Positions 17,440-28,736 of a stretch of DNA of 64,000 bases are shown here, piece after piece (the first letter of the stretch is position 1; each line of letters opens with the position of its first letter). Location: the NCBI GenBank assembly GCA_012517965.1, contig JAAYTZ010000113.1:1-64000 (forward strand), given 5' to 3'. The translations under genes were made by a program, and so were the position numbers. The DNA comes from Propionibacterium sp. (GTDB taxonomy: Bacteria; Actinomycetota; Actinomycetes; Propionibacteriales; Propionibacteriaceae). The notes beneath the pieces are model-generated. The model was not told the origin of the DNA. It searched no databases and saw only the letters and a list, made by a program, of their open reading frames with translations.

Positions 17440-19038
17440 ATGCCCCAGTTGCCCGTCGCACCCGACGTCTTCCACGTCTACGACACGACCCTGCGCGACG
17501 GCGCCCAACAGGAGGGGCTGCGGCTCACCGTCCACGACAAGCTCCGCATCGCGCGCGCCCTCGACGACCTCGGCGTCACGTTCATCGAGGGCGGCTGGCC
17601 GGGCGCCAATCCCAACGACACCGCCTTCTTCCGCGCCGCCGCCGACGGCGAACTCAGCCTCCGCAACGCCGAGCTGGTCGCGTTCGGGGCCACGCGCCGG
17701 GTGGGCGGGAAGGCGTCCTCCGACCCCCTGACCCGCGCCCTGCTGGACGCCGAGACCTCCACGATCACGCTCGTGGCCAAGAGCCACGACCAGCACGTCT
17801 ACCGCGCGCTCAAGACCACGCTCGAGGAGAACCTCGCGATGATCACCGACACCGTGCGGTTCCTGACCGGCGAGGGACGCCGCGTCTTCCTCGACGCCGA
17901 GCATTTCTTCGACGGCTACCGCGCCAATCCCGGCTACGCGCTCGAGGTCGTCAAGACCGCCGCGGACGCCGGCGCCGTCGCCGTCGTGCTGTGCGACACG
18001 AACGGCGGCATGCTGCCCAGTTGGATGGGTGAGGTCGTGGACGCCGCGGGCCAGGTCGGCATCGACCTCGGCATCCACTGCCACAACGACACCGGGTGCG
18101 CGGTCGCCAACACGATCGCCGCGGTGGACGCCGGCGCGATGCACGTGCAGGGCACCGTCAACGGCCACGGCGAGCGCACCGGCAACGCCGACCTGTTGAC
18201 GATCATCGCCAACCTGCAGCTCAAGTACGGGTGGGAGCTGGTGCCGCCGGAGTCGCTGGCGAAGCTCACCTCGGTGTCGCACCAGGTGGCGGCGATCACG
18301 CACGTCCAGCCGAACGCCCGCGCCCCCTACGTCGGCCACTCGGCGTTCGCGCACAAGGCCGGGCTGCACGCGTCGGCGATCAAGGTGGACGCCAACCTGT
18401 ACCAGCACGCCGACCCCCAGCTGGTCGGCAACGACATGCGGATGCTGGTCTCCGACATGGCGGGCCGGGCCAACATCCAGCTCAAGGGCGACGAACTCGG
18501 CTACGACCTGTCCGACCGGGACCTGGCGGCGTCCATCACCGAGACGATCAAGGAGCGCGAGGCCAACGGCTACAGCTACGAGGCGGCCGACGCGTCCTTC
18601 GAGCTGCTCGTCAAGGAGGCCCTGGGCCAGCTGGAGGACTTCTTCGAGGTCGTGCACTGGCGCGTCCTCACCGGCGACGAGGCCAAGGACGACGGCGACT
18701 CCGAGGCCGTCGTCAAGGTGCGCATCGGCGACCACACCACCGCGCTCGTCGGTGAGGGCAACGGCCCGCTGAACGCGCTCGATTCGGCGCTGCGGTCGGC
18801 GCTGCGCCTGGCCCACCCCGCGGTCGACACCTACGACCTCGTCGACTACCGGGTGCGCATCCTCGACCAGGGGCACGGCACGGACGCCATCGTGCGGGTC
18901 CTCATCGACATGACCGACGGCATCCGCACCTGGACGTGCGTCGGCGTCGGCAGCAACGTCATCGAGGCGTCCTGGGAGGCGCTGCACGACTGCTACCGCT
19001 GGGGGCTCGCCGCGGGCGCCGGCCGCGACGACTCCTGA
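17440..19038 (+). CDS. cimA: (R)-citramalate synthase
   Basis: A 532-residue member of the isopropylmalate/citramalate synthase family. It condenses pyruvate and acetyl-CoA to citramalate, the threonine-independent entry to isoleucine. The TIM barrel starts with YDTTLRDGAQQEG, the metal site includes GIHCHNDTGCAVAN, and a C-terminal LeuA-type regulatory domain follows (about residues 400-530, with VKVRIGDHTTALVGEGNGPLNALDSAL). Overall sequence matches the CimA subgroup rather than LeuA, but pyruvate versus ketoisovalerate specificity is inferred. A short GAGG precedes the ATG. The leuCD genes 22 kb downstream can perform the following isomerisation. Confidence 0.85.
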   Translation: MPQLPVAPDVFHVYDTTLRDGAQQEGLRLTVHDKLRIARALDDLGVTFIEGGWPGANPNDTAFFRAAADGELSLRNAELVAFGATRRVGGKASSDPLTRALLDAETSTITLVAKSHDQHVYRALKTTLEENLAMITDTVRFLTGEGRRVFLDAEHFFDGYRANPGYALEVVKTAADAGAVAVVLCDTNGGMLPSWMGEVVDAAGQVGIDLGIHCHNDTGCAVANTIAAVDAGAMHVQGTVNGHGERTGNADLLTIIANLQLKYGWELVPPESLAKLTSVSHQVAAITHVQPNARAPYVGHSAFAHKAGLHASAIKVDANLYQHADPQLVGNDMRMLVSDMAGRANIQLKGDELGYDLSDRDLAASITETIKEREANGYSYEAADASFELLVKEALGQLEDFFEVVHWRVLTGDEAKDDGDSEAVVKVRIGDHTTALVGEGNGPLNALDSALRSALRLAHPAVDTYDLVDYRVRILDQGHGTDAIVRVLIDMTDGIRTWTCVGVGSNVIEASWEALHDCYRWGLAAGAGRDDS

Positions 19039-19057
19039 GCGACGCTCCGGGCACCAC

Positions 19058-19063
19058 TACGCT
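19058..19063 (+). promoter_or_regulatory. Leaderless -10 box of DUF1707 gene
   Basis: TACGCT places +1 at 19070, one base before the GTG start at 19071; no Shine-Dalgarno is present. Confidence 0.55.
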
Positions 19064-19070
19064 CGGGGGC

Positions 19071-19727
19071 GTGAACACCGACGACCACCTGCGGGTCGGC
19101 GCTCCCGAGCGGCAGCGGGCGCTGGAGGCCCTGGGGCGCGCACGCGCGGAGGGGCGGCTGACCGACGACGAGTACGACCAGCGCTCGGACGCCGCCCGGC
19201 TCGCCCGCACGCGCGGCGACCTGCGAGGGCTGCTGGCCGACGTGGTCGCCCCCGTGCCGCTGTTCGAGCTGATCGCCGGCGAGCCGGTGGCGCCGCCCCG
19301 CGACCCCGGCTACAGCTGGGACGACCCGCTGGTGCTCACCGCGGGCTGGGACAACGAGACTCGCCTCGGCCGCTGGGAGGTGCCGCCGTTCCTCGAGGTG
19401 GCCCCGCTCGGCGGGAACGTCAAGCTCAACTTCGTGGACGCCGTCCCGGTCTCGTTGGTCATCGACATCGTGGTGGACGGCCGCGCCGGCAACCTGGTGC
19501 TCGTGGTGCCCGAGGGCTGGGGGGTCAACACCAGCCGCGTCGACAAGGGGATGGGCTCGATCAAGAACCGGGTCGCCGAGCGCGCCGCCCCGGGCCACCC
19601 GCAGATCATGGTGCGCGGCAACAACCGGCTGGGCGACATCGTCGCCCGTTATCCGAACCGTTTCGACACCTGGCAGCTCAACCGCGCCCTGCCGCCGTCG
19701 CAGCGCCGGCGCCCCGAGCTGCGGTGA
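19071..19727 (+). CDS. DUF1707 domain protein
   Basis: A 218-residue protein whose first ~55 residues (LRVGAPERQRALEALGRARAEGRLTDDEYDQR) are a DUF1707 SHOCT-like domain, common in actinobacteria. The remainder is a beta-rich region with VSLVIDIVVDGRAGNLVLVVPEGWGV, resembling the cell-wall-active-antibiotics-response/toastrack type of domain. No membrane segment or signal peptide is seen. The track ORF begins upstream, but GTG 19071 sits at the leaderless position of a TACGCT box. A bidirectional hairpin follows the stop directly. Function is unknown. Confidence 0.8.
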   Translation: MNTDDHLRVGAPERQRALEALGRARAEGRLTDDEYDQRSDAARLARTRGDLRGLLADVVAPVPLFELIAGEPVAPPRDPGYSWDDPLVLTAGWDNETRLGRWEVPPFLEVAPLGGNVKLNFVDAVPVSLVIDIVVDGRAGNLVLVVPEGWGVNTSRVDKGMGSIKNRVAERAAPGHPQIMVRGNNRLGDIVARYPNRFDTWQLNRALPPSQRRRPELR

Positions 19728-19745
19728 CGCCGGCCCCCGCCGGCG
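19728..19745. terminator. Bidirectional terminator hairpin
   Basis: CGCCGGC-CCCC-GCCGGCG is a 7-bp perfect stem occupying the 24-base gap between the convergent DUF1707 and thymidine phosphorylase genes. Confidence 0.55.
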
Positions 19746-19751
19746 GCCCCG

Positions 19752-21029
19752 TCAGGTGATCCGGCCCAGCACCAGCGGGCCGCGCTCGACGGGCTCCCGG
19801 GAGATCGCCACGGCCCCCTCGAGGGTCTCCAGCGCCCGCGGCAGGCGGTCGGCGTCGTCGGTGTGCAGCCGGAACAGCTCCTGCCCGGCCCGCACCGGAT
19901 CGCCCACCGACGCCGTCCAGGTCACCCCGGCCGCCGCCTGCACGGGGTCCTCCTTGCGGGCCCGGCCGGCCCCCAGCCGCCACGCGGCCAGGCCCACGGC
20001 CAGGGCGTCCATCGACGCCACCCAGCCATCGGACGCCGCCCGCACCACCTCGGTGTGCCGCGCGACCGGCAGGGGGGCGTCCGGGTCGCCGCCCTGGGCG
20101 GCGATCATCCGCCGCCAGACGTCCATCGCCCGGCCGGACGCCAGCGCGGCCGCCGGGTCGGCGTCCACCCCGGCGCAGGCCAGCATCTCGCGGGCCAGCG
20201 CGAGGGTCAGCTCCACCACGTCGGCGGGCCCACCGCCGGCCAGCACCTCGACCGATTCGGCGACCTCGACGGCGTTGCCCGCCGAGCGGCCCAGGGGGGC
20301 GCACATGTCGGTGACGAGGGCGACCGTGTTGACGCCGGCGGCCTTCCCGAGGGCGACCATCGTGCGGGCCAGGGCGTCCGAGTCCTCGCGCTTCTTCATG
20401 AACGCGCCGGCCCCGGTCTTCACGTCGAGCACCAGCGCCGAGGTGCCCTCGGCGATCTTCTTGCTCATGATCGAGGCGCTGATCATCGCGATCGACTCGA
20501 CCGTGCCGGTCACGTCGCGCAGCGCGTACAGCTTCTTGTCGGCCGGGGCCAGCCCCGAGCCGGCGGCGCAGATGACCGCGCCGACGTCCTCGAGCTGGGC
20601 GAGCATCTCCTCGTTCGACAGCGCCGCCCGCCAGCCCGGGATCGCCTCCAGCTTGTCGAGGGTGCCGCCCGTGTGCCCCAGCCCGCGGCCGGACAGCTGC
20701 GGCACGGCCACCCCGCACGCGGCCACGAGCGGCGCCAGCGGGAGCGTGATCTTGTCGCCCACCCCGCCCGTGGAGTGCTTGTCGGCCGTCGGTCGCGACA
20801 GCGACGAGAAGTCCATGCGGACGCCGCTGTCGATCATCGCCTGCGTCCAGGTCGGCAGCTCGCGGTCGTCGAGCCCGCGGAAGAAGATGGCCATCGCCAG
20901 CGCGGCCATCTGCTCGTCGCCGACGCGGCCGTCGGTGTAGGCCGCGATCAGCCACCGGATCTCGTCGTCGGACAGCGTGCCACCGTCCCGCTTGGTCCGG
21001 ATCAGGTCGACGACGTCGAAGGTGCTCAT
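19752..21029 (-). CDS. deoA: Thymidine phosphorylase (pyrimidine-nucleoside phosphorylase)
   Basis: A 425-residue glycosyltransferase that converts thymidine and phosphate to thymine and deoxyribose-1-phosphate in nucleoside salvage. The signature TADKHSTGGVGDKITLPLAPLVAACG, the substrate-binding SGRGLGHTGGTLDKLE and the DVKTGAGAFM segment are all present. Length is normal. The ORF track runs far upstream into shadow sequence; ATG 21029 is chosen because CATAAT places +1 exactly on it and no Shine-Dalgarno exists. It could accept uridine as well as thymidine (Pdp-type); sequence alone does not separate them. Confidence 0.92.
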   Translation of the reverse strand: MSTFDVVDLIRTKRDGGTLSDDEIRWLIAAYTDGRVGDEQMAALAMAIFFRGLDDRELPTWTQAMIDSGVRMDFSSLSRPTADKHSTGGVGDKITLPLAPLVAACGVAVPQLSGRGLGHTGGTLDKLEAIPGWRAALSNEEMLAQLEDVGAVICAAGSGLAPADKKLYALRDVTGTVESIAMISASIMSKKIAEGTSALVLDVKTGAGAFMKKREDSDALARTMVALGKAAGVNTVALVTDMCAPLGRSAGNAVEVAESVEVLAGGGPADVVELTLALAREMLACAGVDADPAAALASGRAMDVWRRMIAAQGGDPDAPLPVARHTEVVRAASDGWVASMDALAVGLAAWRLGAGRARKEDPVQAAAGVTWTASVGDPVRAGQELFRLHTDDADRLPRALETLEGAVAISREPVERGPLVLGRIT

Positions 21030-21035
21030 GGCGGC

Positions 21036-21041
21036 ATTATG
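21036..21041 (-). promoter_or_regulatory. Leaderless -10 box of deoA
   Basis: CATAAT on the minus strand puts +1 at 21029, the A of the deoA start codon. Confidence 0.6.
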
Positions 21042-21095
21042 GCCCGGCTCGGCCCGCCGCGGACCGGGCGCTGCGGCGTCCGGCGACCCGACCGC

Positions 21096-21101
21096 TAACG
21101 T
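21096..21101 (+). promoter_or_regulatory. Leaderless -10 box of FAH-family gene
   Basis: TAACGT puts +1 at 21108, the A of the start codon; no Shine-Dalgarno is present. Confidence 0.55.
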
Positions 21102-21107
21102 GGGCCC

Positions 21108-21926
21108 ATGCGCATCGCACGGTACGTCGTGGGGGAGAACCCGGTTTACGGAGTGGTCGAGCTGGCCGAGGACGGCGGGGAGCACCCCGACACGATCCTG
21201 GCGCTCACGGGCGACCCCCTCGCCGGCCCCGTCAAGTACACCGGCGAGCGGGTGCACCTCGACGACGTGCGGCTGGTGGCGCCGGTGATCCCGCGCAGCA
21301 AGATCGTGGCGATCGGCCGCAACTACGTCGAGCACATCCGCGAGCTGGGCAACGCGATCCCCGAGCAGCCGGTCAGCTTCCTCAAGCCCAACACCGCCGT
21401 GATCGGCCCCGGCGAGCCGATCGTGCTGCCGCGGGTGGCGCGGGAGGTGCACTACGAGGGCGAGCTCGCGGTCGTCATCGGGCGCATCTGCCGCGACGTC
21501 CCCGCCGAGCGCGTCGCCGACGTCGTCTTCGGCTACACGGTCGCCAACGATGTGAGCGCCCGCGATCTGCAGAAGTCGGATGTCCAGTGGGGGCGCGCCA
21601 AGGGCTTCGACACGTTCTGCCCCCTGGGCCCCTGGATCGCCACCCACCTCACCGTCGAGGAGGCGTCCGACCTCGAGATCGTCACCTCGGTCCAGCACGC
21701 GGACGGCACTCGGGTCGAGGGGCAGCGGGCCAGCACGGCCCTGATGATGCGCGGCATCTCCGAGCTGGTTCAGTTCGTGTCGTCGTGGTGCACGCTGCTG
21801 CCCGGCGACGTGATCCTCACCGGGACGCCCGCCGGCGTCGGCCCGATCGTCCCCGGCGACCGGGTCGACATCACGATCGAGGGCATCGGCACCCTGTCCA
21901 ACCCGGTCGTCGCCCAGGACGCCTGA
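21108..21926 (+). CDS. Fumarylacetoacetate hydrolase family protein
   Basis: A 272-residue FAH-superfamily enzyme. Family members hydrolyse or decarboxylate acylpyruvates such as fumarylpyruvate or oxaloacetate, using a divalent metal bound by Glu-Glu-Asp. The segment VHYEGELAVVIG carries two Glu ligands and FGYTVANDVSARDLQ the Asp; IGRNYVEHIREL and LTGTPAGVGP are also typical. The N-terminal ~60 residues are the usual short domain. Start ATG 21108 is at a leaderless position. The next gene starts immediately after the stop. Substrate is not decidable. Confidence 0.88.
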   Translation: MRIARYVVGENPVYGVVELAEDGGEHPDTILALTGDPLAGPVKYTGERVHLDDVRLVAPVIPRSKIVAIGRNYVEHIRELGNAIPEQPVSFLKPNTAVIGPGEPIVLPRVAREVHYEGELAVVIGRICRDVPAERVADVVFGYTVANDVSARDLQKSDVQWGRAKGFDTFCPLGPWIATHLTVEEASDLEIVTSVQHADGTRVEGQRASTALMMRGISELVQFVSSWCTLLPGDVILTGTPAGVGPIVPGDRVDITIEGIGTLSNPVVAQDA

Positions 21927-22970
21927 GTGGCGGCCCGCAGACGCAAGCCGGACGCCCGCGCCGCCGGTCCCGCGGGTTCCCCCGGTGCCGGCCGGGGCAC
22001 GGCGGCCGTCCCCGCGGCGTCCGGCCTGGACGCCGCCCTGCCGGTCGTCGCGGTTGCGGACGGGGTGGAGTACACCGGAATCCTCCGGACGGCGACCCAC
22101 CACCCGTTCGTGGGCTTCCTGGGCGTGGTGCTGGGCATCGCGAGTTTCTTCACGTTCACGCCGCTGGTGACGCAGCTGCTCGTGGGTGCCTTCTGGTTGG
22201 CGACCGGACGGCAGGGCACGTTCGCCGAGACCTACGCGGCGCTGCTGCGCTACGAGCATCCGTTCGGGATGATCGCCGCGCAGCTCGGGATCGCGATGCT
22301 GATTCCCATCTCGCTGGCCCTGCTGCGGTTCGTCCACCGGGTGCGGCCCGGCTACGTGTTCTCGGTGACGGGACGCCTGCGCTGGGGCCCCCTGGGCGTG
22401 TTCCTGGGGGTGGCGCTGGTGAGCCTCAACGCCGTCCTGTGGCTCACGAACGCGCTGCTCGGCCGCACCTACACGCTCTCCCCCCAGCCGGGGCTGCTGG
22501 CGTTCCTGGTGGCGATCCTGCTGACGTCGCCGCTGCAGGTGGCCGCAGAGGAGATCTTCTTCCGCGGCTACCTGCTGCTCGCCCTCGGCTCGCAGGTGCC
22601 CATCAAGTGGTTCGGGATCGTGGCGTCGGCGTTCGTGTTCGCCCTGTTCCACGGCACGCAGAACCCCTGGCTGTTCGGGAGCCGGTTCGCGTTCGGCGTG
22701 CTCGCCGCGGTGCTCGTGGTGTACGTCGGGGGCCTCGAGGCCGGTATCGCCGCGCATGTGATCAACAACGTGTTCGCGTTCGTCTACGCCGGCCTCACGA
22801 CCGGCATCGACGAGCTGAAGGCGATCCGCGAGATCACGCCGGTGGACGCCGTCGGCGAGATCGTGATGTACGCCGTGTTCACGGTGATCGCCCTGCTCGT
22901 CGCCCGCCGGCTGGGTCTGGAGACCCGCACGGCGGCGTCCGGTTTGGTGCGGGCCCAGGGAGTGGGGTAG
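21927..22970 (+). CDS. CPBP (CAAX) family intramembrane protease
   Basis: A 347-residue membrane protein with about eight hydrophobic segments after a ~40-residue Ala/Pro/Arg-rich cytoplasmic N terminus. The CPBP catalytic motifs are present: EEIFFRGYLL (motif 1), FALFHG (motif 2) and HVINNVFAF (motif 3). These Glu/His residues form the glutamate-dependent protease site. Bacterial relatives act in bacteriocin immunity or prenyl-protein processing, but most are uncharacterised. The GTG start directly follows the FAH-family stop codon, so the two are co-transcribed. Confidence 0.85.
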   Translation: MAARRRKPDARAAGPAGSPGAGRGTAAVPAASGLDAALPVVAVADGVEYTGILRTATHHPFVGFLGVVLGIASFFTFTPLVTQLLVGAFWLATGRQGTFAETYAALLRYEHPFGMIAAQLGIAMLIPISLALLRFVHRVRPGYVFSVTGRLRWGPLGVFLGVALVSLNAVLWLTNALLGRTYTLSPQPGLLAFLVAILLTSPLQVAAEEIFFRGYLLLALGSQVPIKWFGIVASAFVFALFHGTQNPWLFGSRFAFGVLAAVLVVYVGGLEAGIAAHVINNVFAFVYAGLTTGIDELKAIREITPVDAVGEIVMYAVFTVIALLVARRLGLETRTAASGLVRAQGVG

Positions 22971-22980
22971 AGTTCTTCCT

Positions 22981-23000
22981 CGCTGGCCCCCGGGCCAGCG
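22981..23000 (+). terminator. Hairpin after the CPBP gene
   Basis: CGCTGGCCC and GGGCCAGCG form a near-perfect palindrome ten bases after the CPBP stop, separating it from the tRNA genes. Confidence 0.5.
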
Positions 23001-23037
23001 GTTCTGTGAGAGGGGCTCCACCCCCTCCCACATGCCA

Positions 23038-23109
23038 AGGGGTATGGGGTAATTGGCAGCCCGCCGGATTCTGGTTCCGTCAGTCTAGGTTCGAGTCCTA
23101 GTACCCCTG
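23038..23109 (+). tRNA. tRNA-Gln (anticodon CTG)
   Basis: The acceptor arms AGGGGTA and TACCCCT pair over 7 bp. The anticodon loop TTCTGGT gives CTG, and the T loop is in AGGTTCGAGTCCT. CCA is not encoded. It is the first of two tRNA genes in a short cluster. Confidence 0.93.
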
Positions 23110-23175
23110 CGGAAGGCCGATTCGCAGCGCCCACAAGGCTCTGCTAGGGTCTCCCAGTCGCCACAAGCGACACCT

Positions 23176-23251
23176 GGCCCCGTTGTGTAGCGGCCTAGCA
23201 CGCCGCCCTCTCAAGGCGGTAGCGCGGGTTCGAATCCCGTCGGGGCTACCA
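23176..23251 (+). tRNA. tRNA-Glu (anticodon CTC)
   Basis: GGCCCCG pairs with CGGGGCT, including one G-U pair at the end. The anticodon stem CCGCC/GGCGG surrounds CTCTCAA, giving CTC. The T arm is GCGGGTTCGAATCCCGT and CCA is encoded. A strong intrinsic terminator follows. Confidence 0.95.
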
Positions 23252-23254
23252 CAG

Positions 23255-23291
23255 ACGAACCCCCTGGTCATCCAGGGGGTTCGTCGTTTTT
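23255..23291 (+). terminator. Intrinsic terminator after tRNA-Glu
   Basis: A 13-bp perfect stem (ACGAACCCCCTGG / CCAGGGGGTTCGT), TCAT loop and a following CGTTTTT tract make this the clearest classical terminator in the window. Confidence 0.92.
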
Positions 23292-23396
23292 CCGGGGGCC
23301 GCGATCGACGGGTCGTGTCGGTGCGAGCCCGCGCCACGGGTCGCGGTCGACCGCCCCCTGCCGGATGATGGGGCAGAGAGTGCGAAGGAGTGACCG

Positions 23397-25071
<1,675 letters not shown>

Positions 25072-25072
<1 letters not shown>

Positions 25073-26322
25073 TGGCCCCCGCGGACCGCACCGTGGTGGT
25101 GGACAACATCGGCCACCTCGTCACCAACGACGCCGCACGCGGCGGCGGCCCGCTGGGGATCGTCACCGACGCCGCGGTGGTGGTGGAGGGCGAGCGGGTC
25201 GTGTGGGTGGGGCCCCGGAGCGCCCTCGACCGGGTCGGGGCGGACGAGCGGGTGGACGCCGGCGGGGGCGCCGTCGTCCCGGGTTTCGTCGAGTCCCACA
25301 GCCACCTGGTCTTCGCCGGCGAGCGGGCCGAGGAGTTCGCCGCCCGCATGGCGGGGCGTCCCTACGCGGCCGGGGGCATCCGGACGACGCTCGCCGCCAC
25401 GCGGGCCGCGTCGGACGCCGCGCTGGCCGGGAACGTCACCCGCCTGAGCCGGGAGTACCTGCGGCAGGGCACCACCACGCTCGAGTGCAAGTCGGGCTAT
25501 GGGCAGACGGTCCGCGACGAGCAGCGGTCGGTGCGGATCGCTCACGACCACGCCGACGAGGCCACCCTGCTGGCGGCGCACGTGCTGCCGCCGGAGTTCG
25601 AGGGGCGTCCGGACGACTACGTGCGGATGGTGGTCGACGAGATGATCCCGGCCTGCGCGCCGTACGCGTCCTGGATCGACGTCTTCTGTGAGCGCGGCGC
25701 GTTCGCCTACGACGAGGCGCGGGCGGTGCTCGAGGCCGGCCGGGCCGCCGGCCTCGGCGTCCGGGTCCACGGCAACCAGTTGACGCAGGGACGCGGCGTC
25801 CAGTTGGCCGTCGAGATGGGGGCGGCGAGCGTCGATCACGTCTGCCACACGGACGCCGCCGACGTCGACGCGCTGGCGTCCGCCGACACCGTGGCGACGC
25901 TGCTGCCGGCCGCGGACTTCTCCACGCGCAACCAGTACCCCGACGCCCGCCGCCTGTTGGACGCCGGCGTGACCGTCGCGCTGGGGGCCGACTGCAACCC
26001 GGGCACGAGTTACACGACGTCGATGCCGTTCTGCATCGCGGTCGCCGTCCGCGACCTGCATCTCACGCCCGACGAGGCGCTCTGGGCCGCGACGGCCGGC
26101 GGGGCGCGGGCGTTGCGCCGCGACGACGTGGGCGTCGTGGCGGTCGGCAAGCGCGCCGACCTGGCGTTCCTGGACGCCCCGTCGCACGTTCACCTGGCGT
26201 ATCGGCCGGGGGTCCCGCTCGTGCGGCGGGTGCTGCGGGCCGGCCGGCTGGTCGCCGAGGCGGAATGGTGGGAGCCCGGCGCCGGCCTGCCGGCGGCCGC
26301 AGGCCGGGGGAGCGTGCGGTGA
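25072..26322 (+). CDS. hutI: Imidazolonepropionase
   Basis: A 416-residue amidohydrolase that opens imidazolone-5-propionate to N-formimino-glutamate, step three of histidine use. The metal-binding motif is [10 protein letters not shown], and [27 protein letters not shown] and [18 protein letters not shown] match the family. The ATG overlaps the hutU TGA (TGATG) and GGAGG lies five bases upstream. The hutG start overlaps its stop, so the three hut genes are tightly coupled. Confidence 0.95.
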
Positions 26323-27275
26323 CGGCGTCGCTCCGGGCGTCCGCCCCGTGGACGGGCCGCGACGACGGGCCCGGCGACCAGCACGCCCGCTGGCACTCGG
26401 TGATCGGGCCGGCCGCGCCGGGGGTGGGCGCCGACGTGATGGTCGTGGGGTTCTGCAGCGACGAGGGGGTGCGGCGAAACCTCGGGCGTCCGGGGGCCGT
26501 CGACGGGCCGGCGGCCGTGCGCGCCGCGCTGGCCCAACTGGCGGCCCCGCGGCGTGCGGACGGCTCGGTGCCGGCGCTGGCCGATGCCGGCGACGTGCTG
26601 GTCGGCGACGGCGACCTCGAGGGCGCCCAGGAGCTGCTCGGCGACGCGGTCCGCCGGATCGTCGACGCCGGCGCCCTCGCGGTGGTGGTGGGTGGCGGCC
26701 ACGAGGTGGCCTACGGCACCTTCCTGGGCGTCGCGGCGAGCCGCCGCGCGGCCCCGCCCGCCCGGCTGGGGGTGCTCAACCTCGACGCGCACTTCGACCT
26801 GCGCGCGGCCGACCGGGCCACGTCCGGGACGCCGTTCCGGCAGATGTTCGACCGGCAGGCCGAGCGGGAGCGTTCGCTCGCCTACGCCGTCGCCGGCCTC
26901 TCGCCGGCCAACAACACCCGGGCGTTGTTCGACGCCGCCGAGCGCCTGGGCGTCGCGGTGCTCCCCGACGACGCGTGCACGCCCGAGGCGTGCCGCCGCT
27001 TCGCGGAGGACTTCCTGGCCGGTGTCGACGTCGTGCAGCTCAGCGTCGACCTGGACGCCCTGCCGGCGGCGGTCGCCCCGGGGGTCAGCGCCCCGGCGGG
27101 CTTCGGGGTGGAGGTGCCGGCCGTGCGTGCGCTGTGCCGGACGGTGGCCGCCTCGGGCAAGCTGGCCGTCGTCGAGGTGGCCGAGTTGAGCCCGCGCTTC
27201 GACGTCGACCAGCGCACGGCCCGCCTGGCCGCCCGCCTGATCGACGAGACCGTGCGCGTGGCGACGTCCGCCTGA
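26319..27275 (+). CDS. hutG: Formimidoylglutamase
   Basis: A 318-residue ureohydrolase of the arginase fold that releases formamide and glutamate from formiminoglutamate. Manganese-ligand motifs are [18 protein letters not shown] and [18 protein letters not shown]. The GTG start overlaps the hutI stop (GTGA). Histidine ammonia-lyase (hutH) and a hut repressor are not in the window. Arginase or agmatinase are less likely given the hut neighbours. Confidence 0.93.
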   Translation: MTASLRASAPWTGRDDGPGDQHARWHSVIGPAAPGVGADVMVVGFCSDEGVRRNLGRPGAVDGPAAVRAALAQLAAPRRADGSVPALADAGDVLVGDGDLEGAQELLGDAVRRIVDAGALAVVVGGGHEVAYGTFLGVAASRRAAPPARLGVLNLDAHFDLRAADRATSGTPFRQMFDRQAERERSLAYAVAGLSPANNTRALFDAAERLGVAVLPDDACTPEACRRFAEDFLAGVDVVQLSVDLDALPAAVAPGVSAPAGFGVEVPAVRALCRTVAASGKLAVVEVAELSPRFDVDQRTARLAARLIDETVRVATSA

Positions 27276-27344
27276 CCTCCGGGTCCTCCTCCCAAGGGCC
27301 GGGGCGTGCGAGCGACCGGAGGGGACACTGGGTTGCTCGGTTTT

Positions 27345-27360
27345 GTTGCGTGGACGCAAC
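27345..27360. repeat. Inverted repeat upstream of the subtilisin gene
   Basis: GTTGCG-TGGA-CGCAAC is a perfect 6-bp dyad in the 255-base gap between hutG and the S8 peptidase gene. A GACAAT hexamer about 100 bases further on could be a promoter. It may be an operator or a hairpin at the end of the hut transcript; neither is decided. Confidence 0.4.
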
Positions 27361-27530
27361 GGCTGCCCCCGGAGGGTGCGCGCCGGTGAGCCGGCGGGAG
27401 CGTCCGGGCCCGGGCGACCCGGGGATGAGGACCCCTGGCGCCACCGCCGTGCCGGCACGACAATGAACCGTCGCCGTCACCCCGGCGGCGACGCCAGGCC
27501 GGCGGGATTCCCGCCGTAGAGGAGGCGGCC

Positions 27531-28706
27531 ATGCTCGAGAAGTACGTCATCCTGCACAAGCCGGACGCCGTCCGTCCGGGTCGCGGCCCGGGGGCCTTCC
27601 CGGCTGCGGAGGAGGAGCCTCGTCCCCCACGCGTCGACGTCGACGAACTCAAACCCGCCCGCGCGGCCGCCGTCCGGCAGCACCGCTCGACCATGGCCAT
27701 GGCGCCGGTGATGCCCATGAAGCTCATCCAGCCGGTCGCGATCGGCGAGGCGGACGCCGCCGCCGCCGGCCCGACGTGGGGCGTCCGGGCGGTCGGGGCC
27801 GACACCTCGCCGTGGACCGGTGCGGGGGTCGTCGTCGCCGTGCTCGACACCGGCATCGACCCCAACCATCCGGCGTTCGCCGGCGTCCAGCTCGTCCGGC
27901 GGAACTTCACCGAGGAAGGGGACGACGACGCCCACGGCCACGGCACCCACTGCGCCGGCACGATCTTCGGCCGGGACGTCGCGGGCACCCGCATCGGCGT
28001 GGCCCGCGGCGTCCAGAAGGCGCTGATCGGCAAGGTGCTGGGCGAGGGCGGCGGCGGCAGCGACCAGATCGTGCAGGCCATCAACTGGGCCGTCGGGGAG
28101 GGCGCCAACGTGTTGTCGATGTCGCTGGGCATCGACTTCCCCGGCTACGTCGCCTACCTGGAGGGCAAGGGTGTCCCGACGGACCTCGCCACCTCGATGG
28201 CGCTCGAGGGCTACCGCACGAACGTCGACCTGTTCGAGGCCATCGCGGCGCTGGTGTCGGCCCAGGCGGGGTTCGGCAGGACCGCCCTGCTGGTCGCCGC
28301 CGCCGGCAACGAGAGCCGCCGCGACGTCAACGCCGACTACGAGATCGCCGTCAGCCCGCCGGCCGTCGCGAAGGGGTTCGTCTCCGTCGCCGCGCTGGCC
28401 GACGCGGCGTCCGGCTTCGCCATCGCCGACTTCTCCAACACCGGCGCGCGGGTCGCCGGCCCCGGGGTGAACGTCGTCTCCGCGAAGCGGGGCGGCGGCC
28501 TGGTGTCGATGAGCGGCACCTCGATGGCGACCCCCCACGTGGCGGGGGTGGCCGCCCTGTGGGCGCAGAAGCTCGCCGCGGAGAACTCCCTCGACCTCCG
28601 GAACCTGGAGGCGCGCCTGACCGGCACCGCCTCCGCCGCTCGGCTCGTCGCCGGGTTCGACCCCGTGGACGTCGGCGTCGGCATGGTGCAGGCCCCGCAG
28701 GACTGA
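27531..28706 (+). CDS. S8 family (subtilisin-like) serine peptidase without signal peptide
   Basis: A 391-residue subtilase. The catalytic triad is visible: Asp in AVLDTGID, His in DAHGHGTHCAG and Ser in MSGTSMATPHVAG. The first ~95 residues contain VDVDELKPARAAA and VMPMKLIQPV, resembling a shortened inhibitor-like propeptide. There is no signal peptide or membrane segment, so it is predicted cytoplasmic or non-classically exported. A GAGGAGG site precedes the ATG. It is the first gene of a block with two metallopeptidase-like genes on the same strand. The substrate is unknown. Confidence 0.9.
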   Translation: MLEKYVILHKPDAVRPGRGPGAFPAAEEEPRPPRVDVDELKPARAAAVRQHRSTMAMAPVMPMKLIQPVAIGEADAAAAGPTWGVRAVGADTSPWTGAGVVVAVLDTGIDPNHPAFAGVQLVRRNFTEEGDDDAHGHGTHCAGTIFGRDVAGTRIGVARGVQKALIGKVLGEGGGGSDQIVQAINWAVGEGANVLSMSLGIDFPGYVAYLEGKGVPTDLATSMALEGYRTNVDLFEAIAALVSAQAGFGRTALLVAAAGNESRRDVNADYEIAVSPPAVAKGFVSVAALADAASGFAIADFSNTGARVAGPGVNVVSAKRGGGLVSMSGTSMATPHVAGVAALWAQKLAAENSLDLRNLEARLTGTASAARLVAGFDPVDVGVGMVQAPQD

Positions 28707-28736
28707 CCCCCCGCGCGATCGGACCGAGGGCCGAGC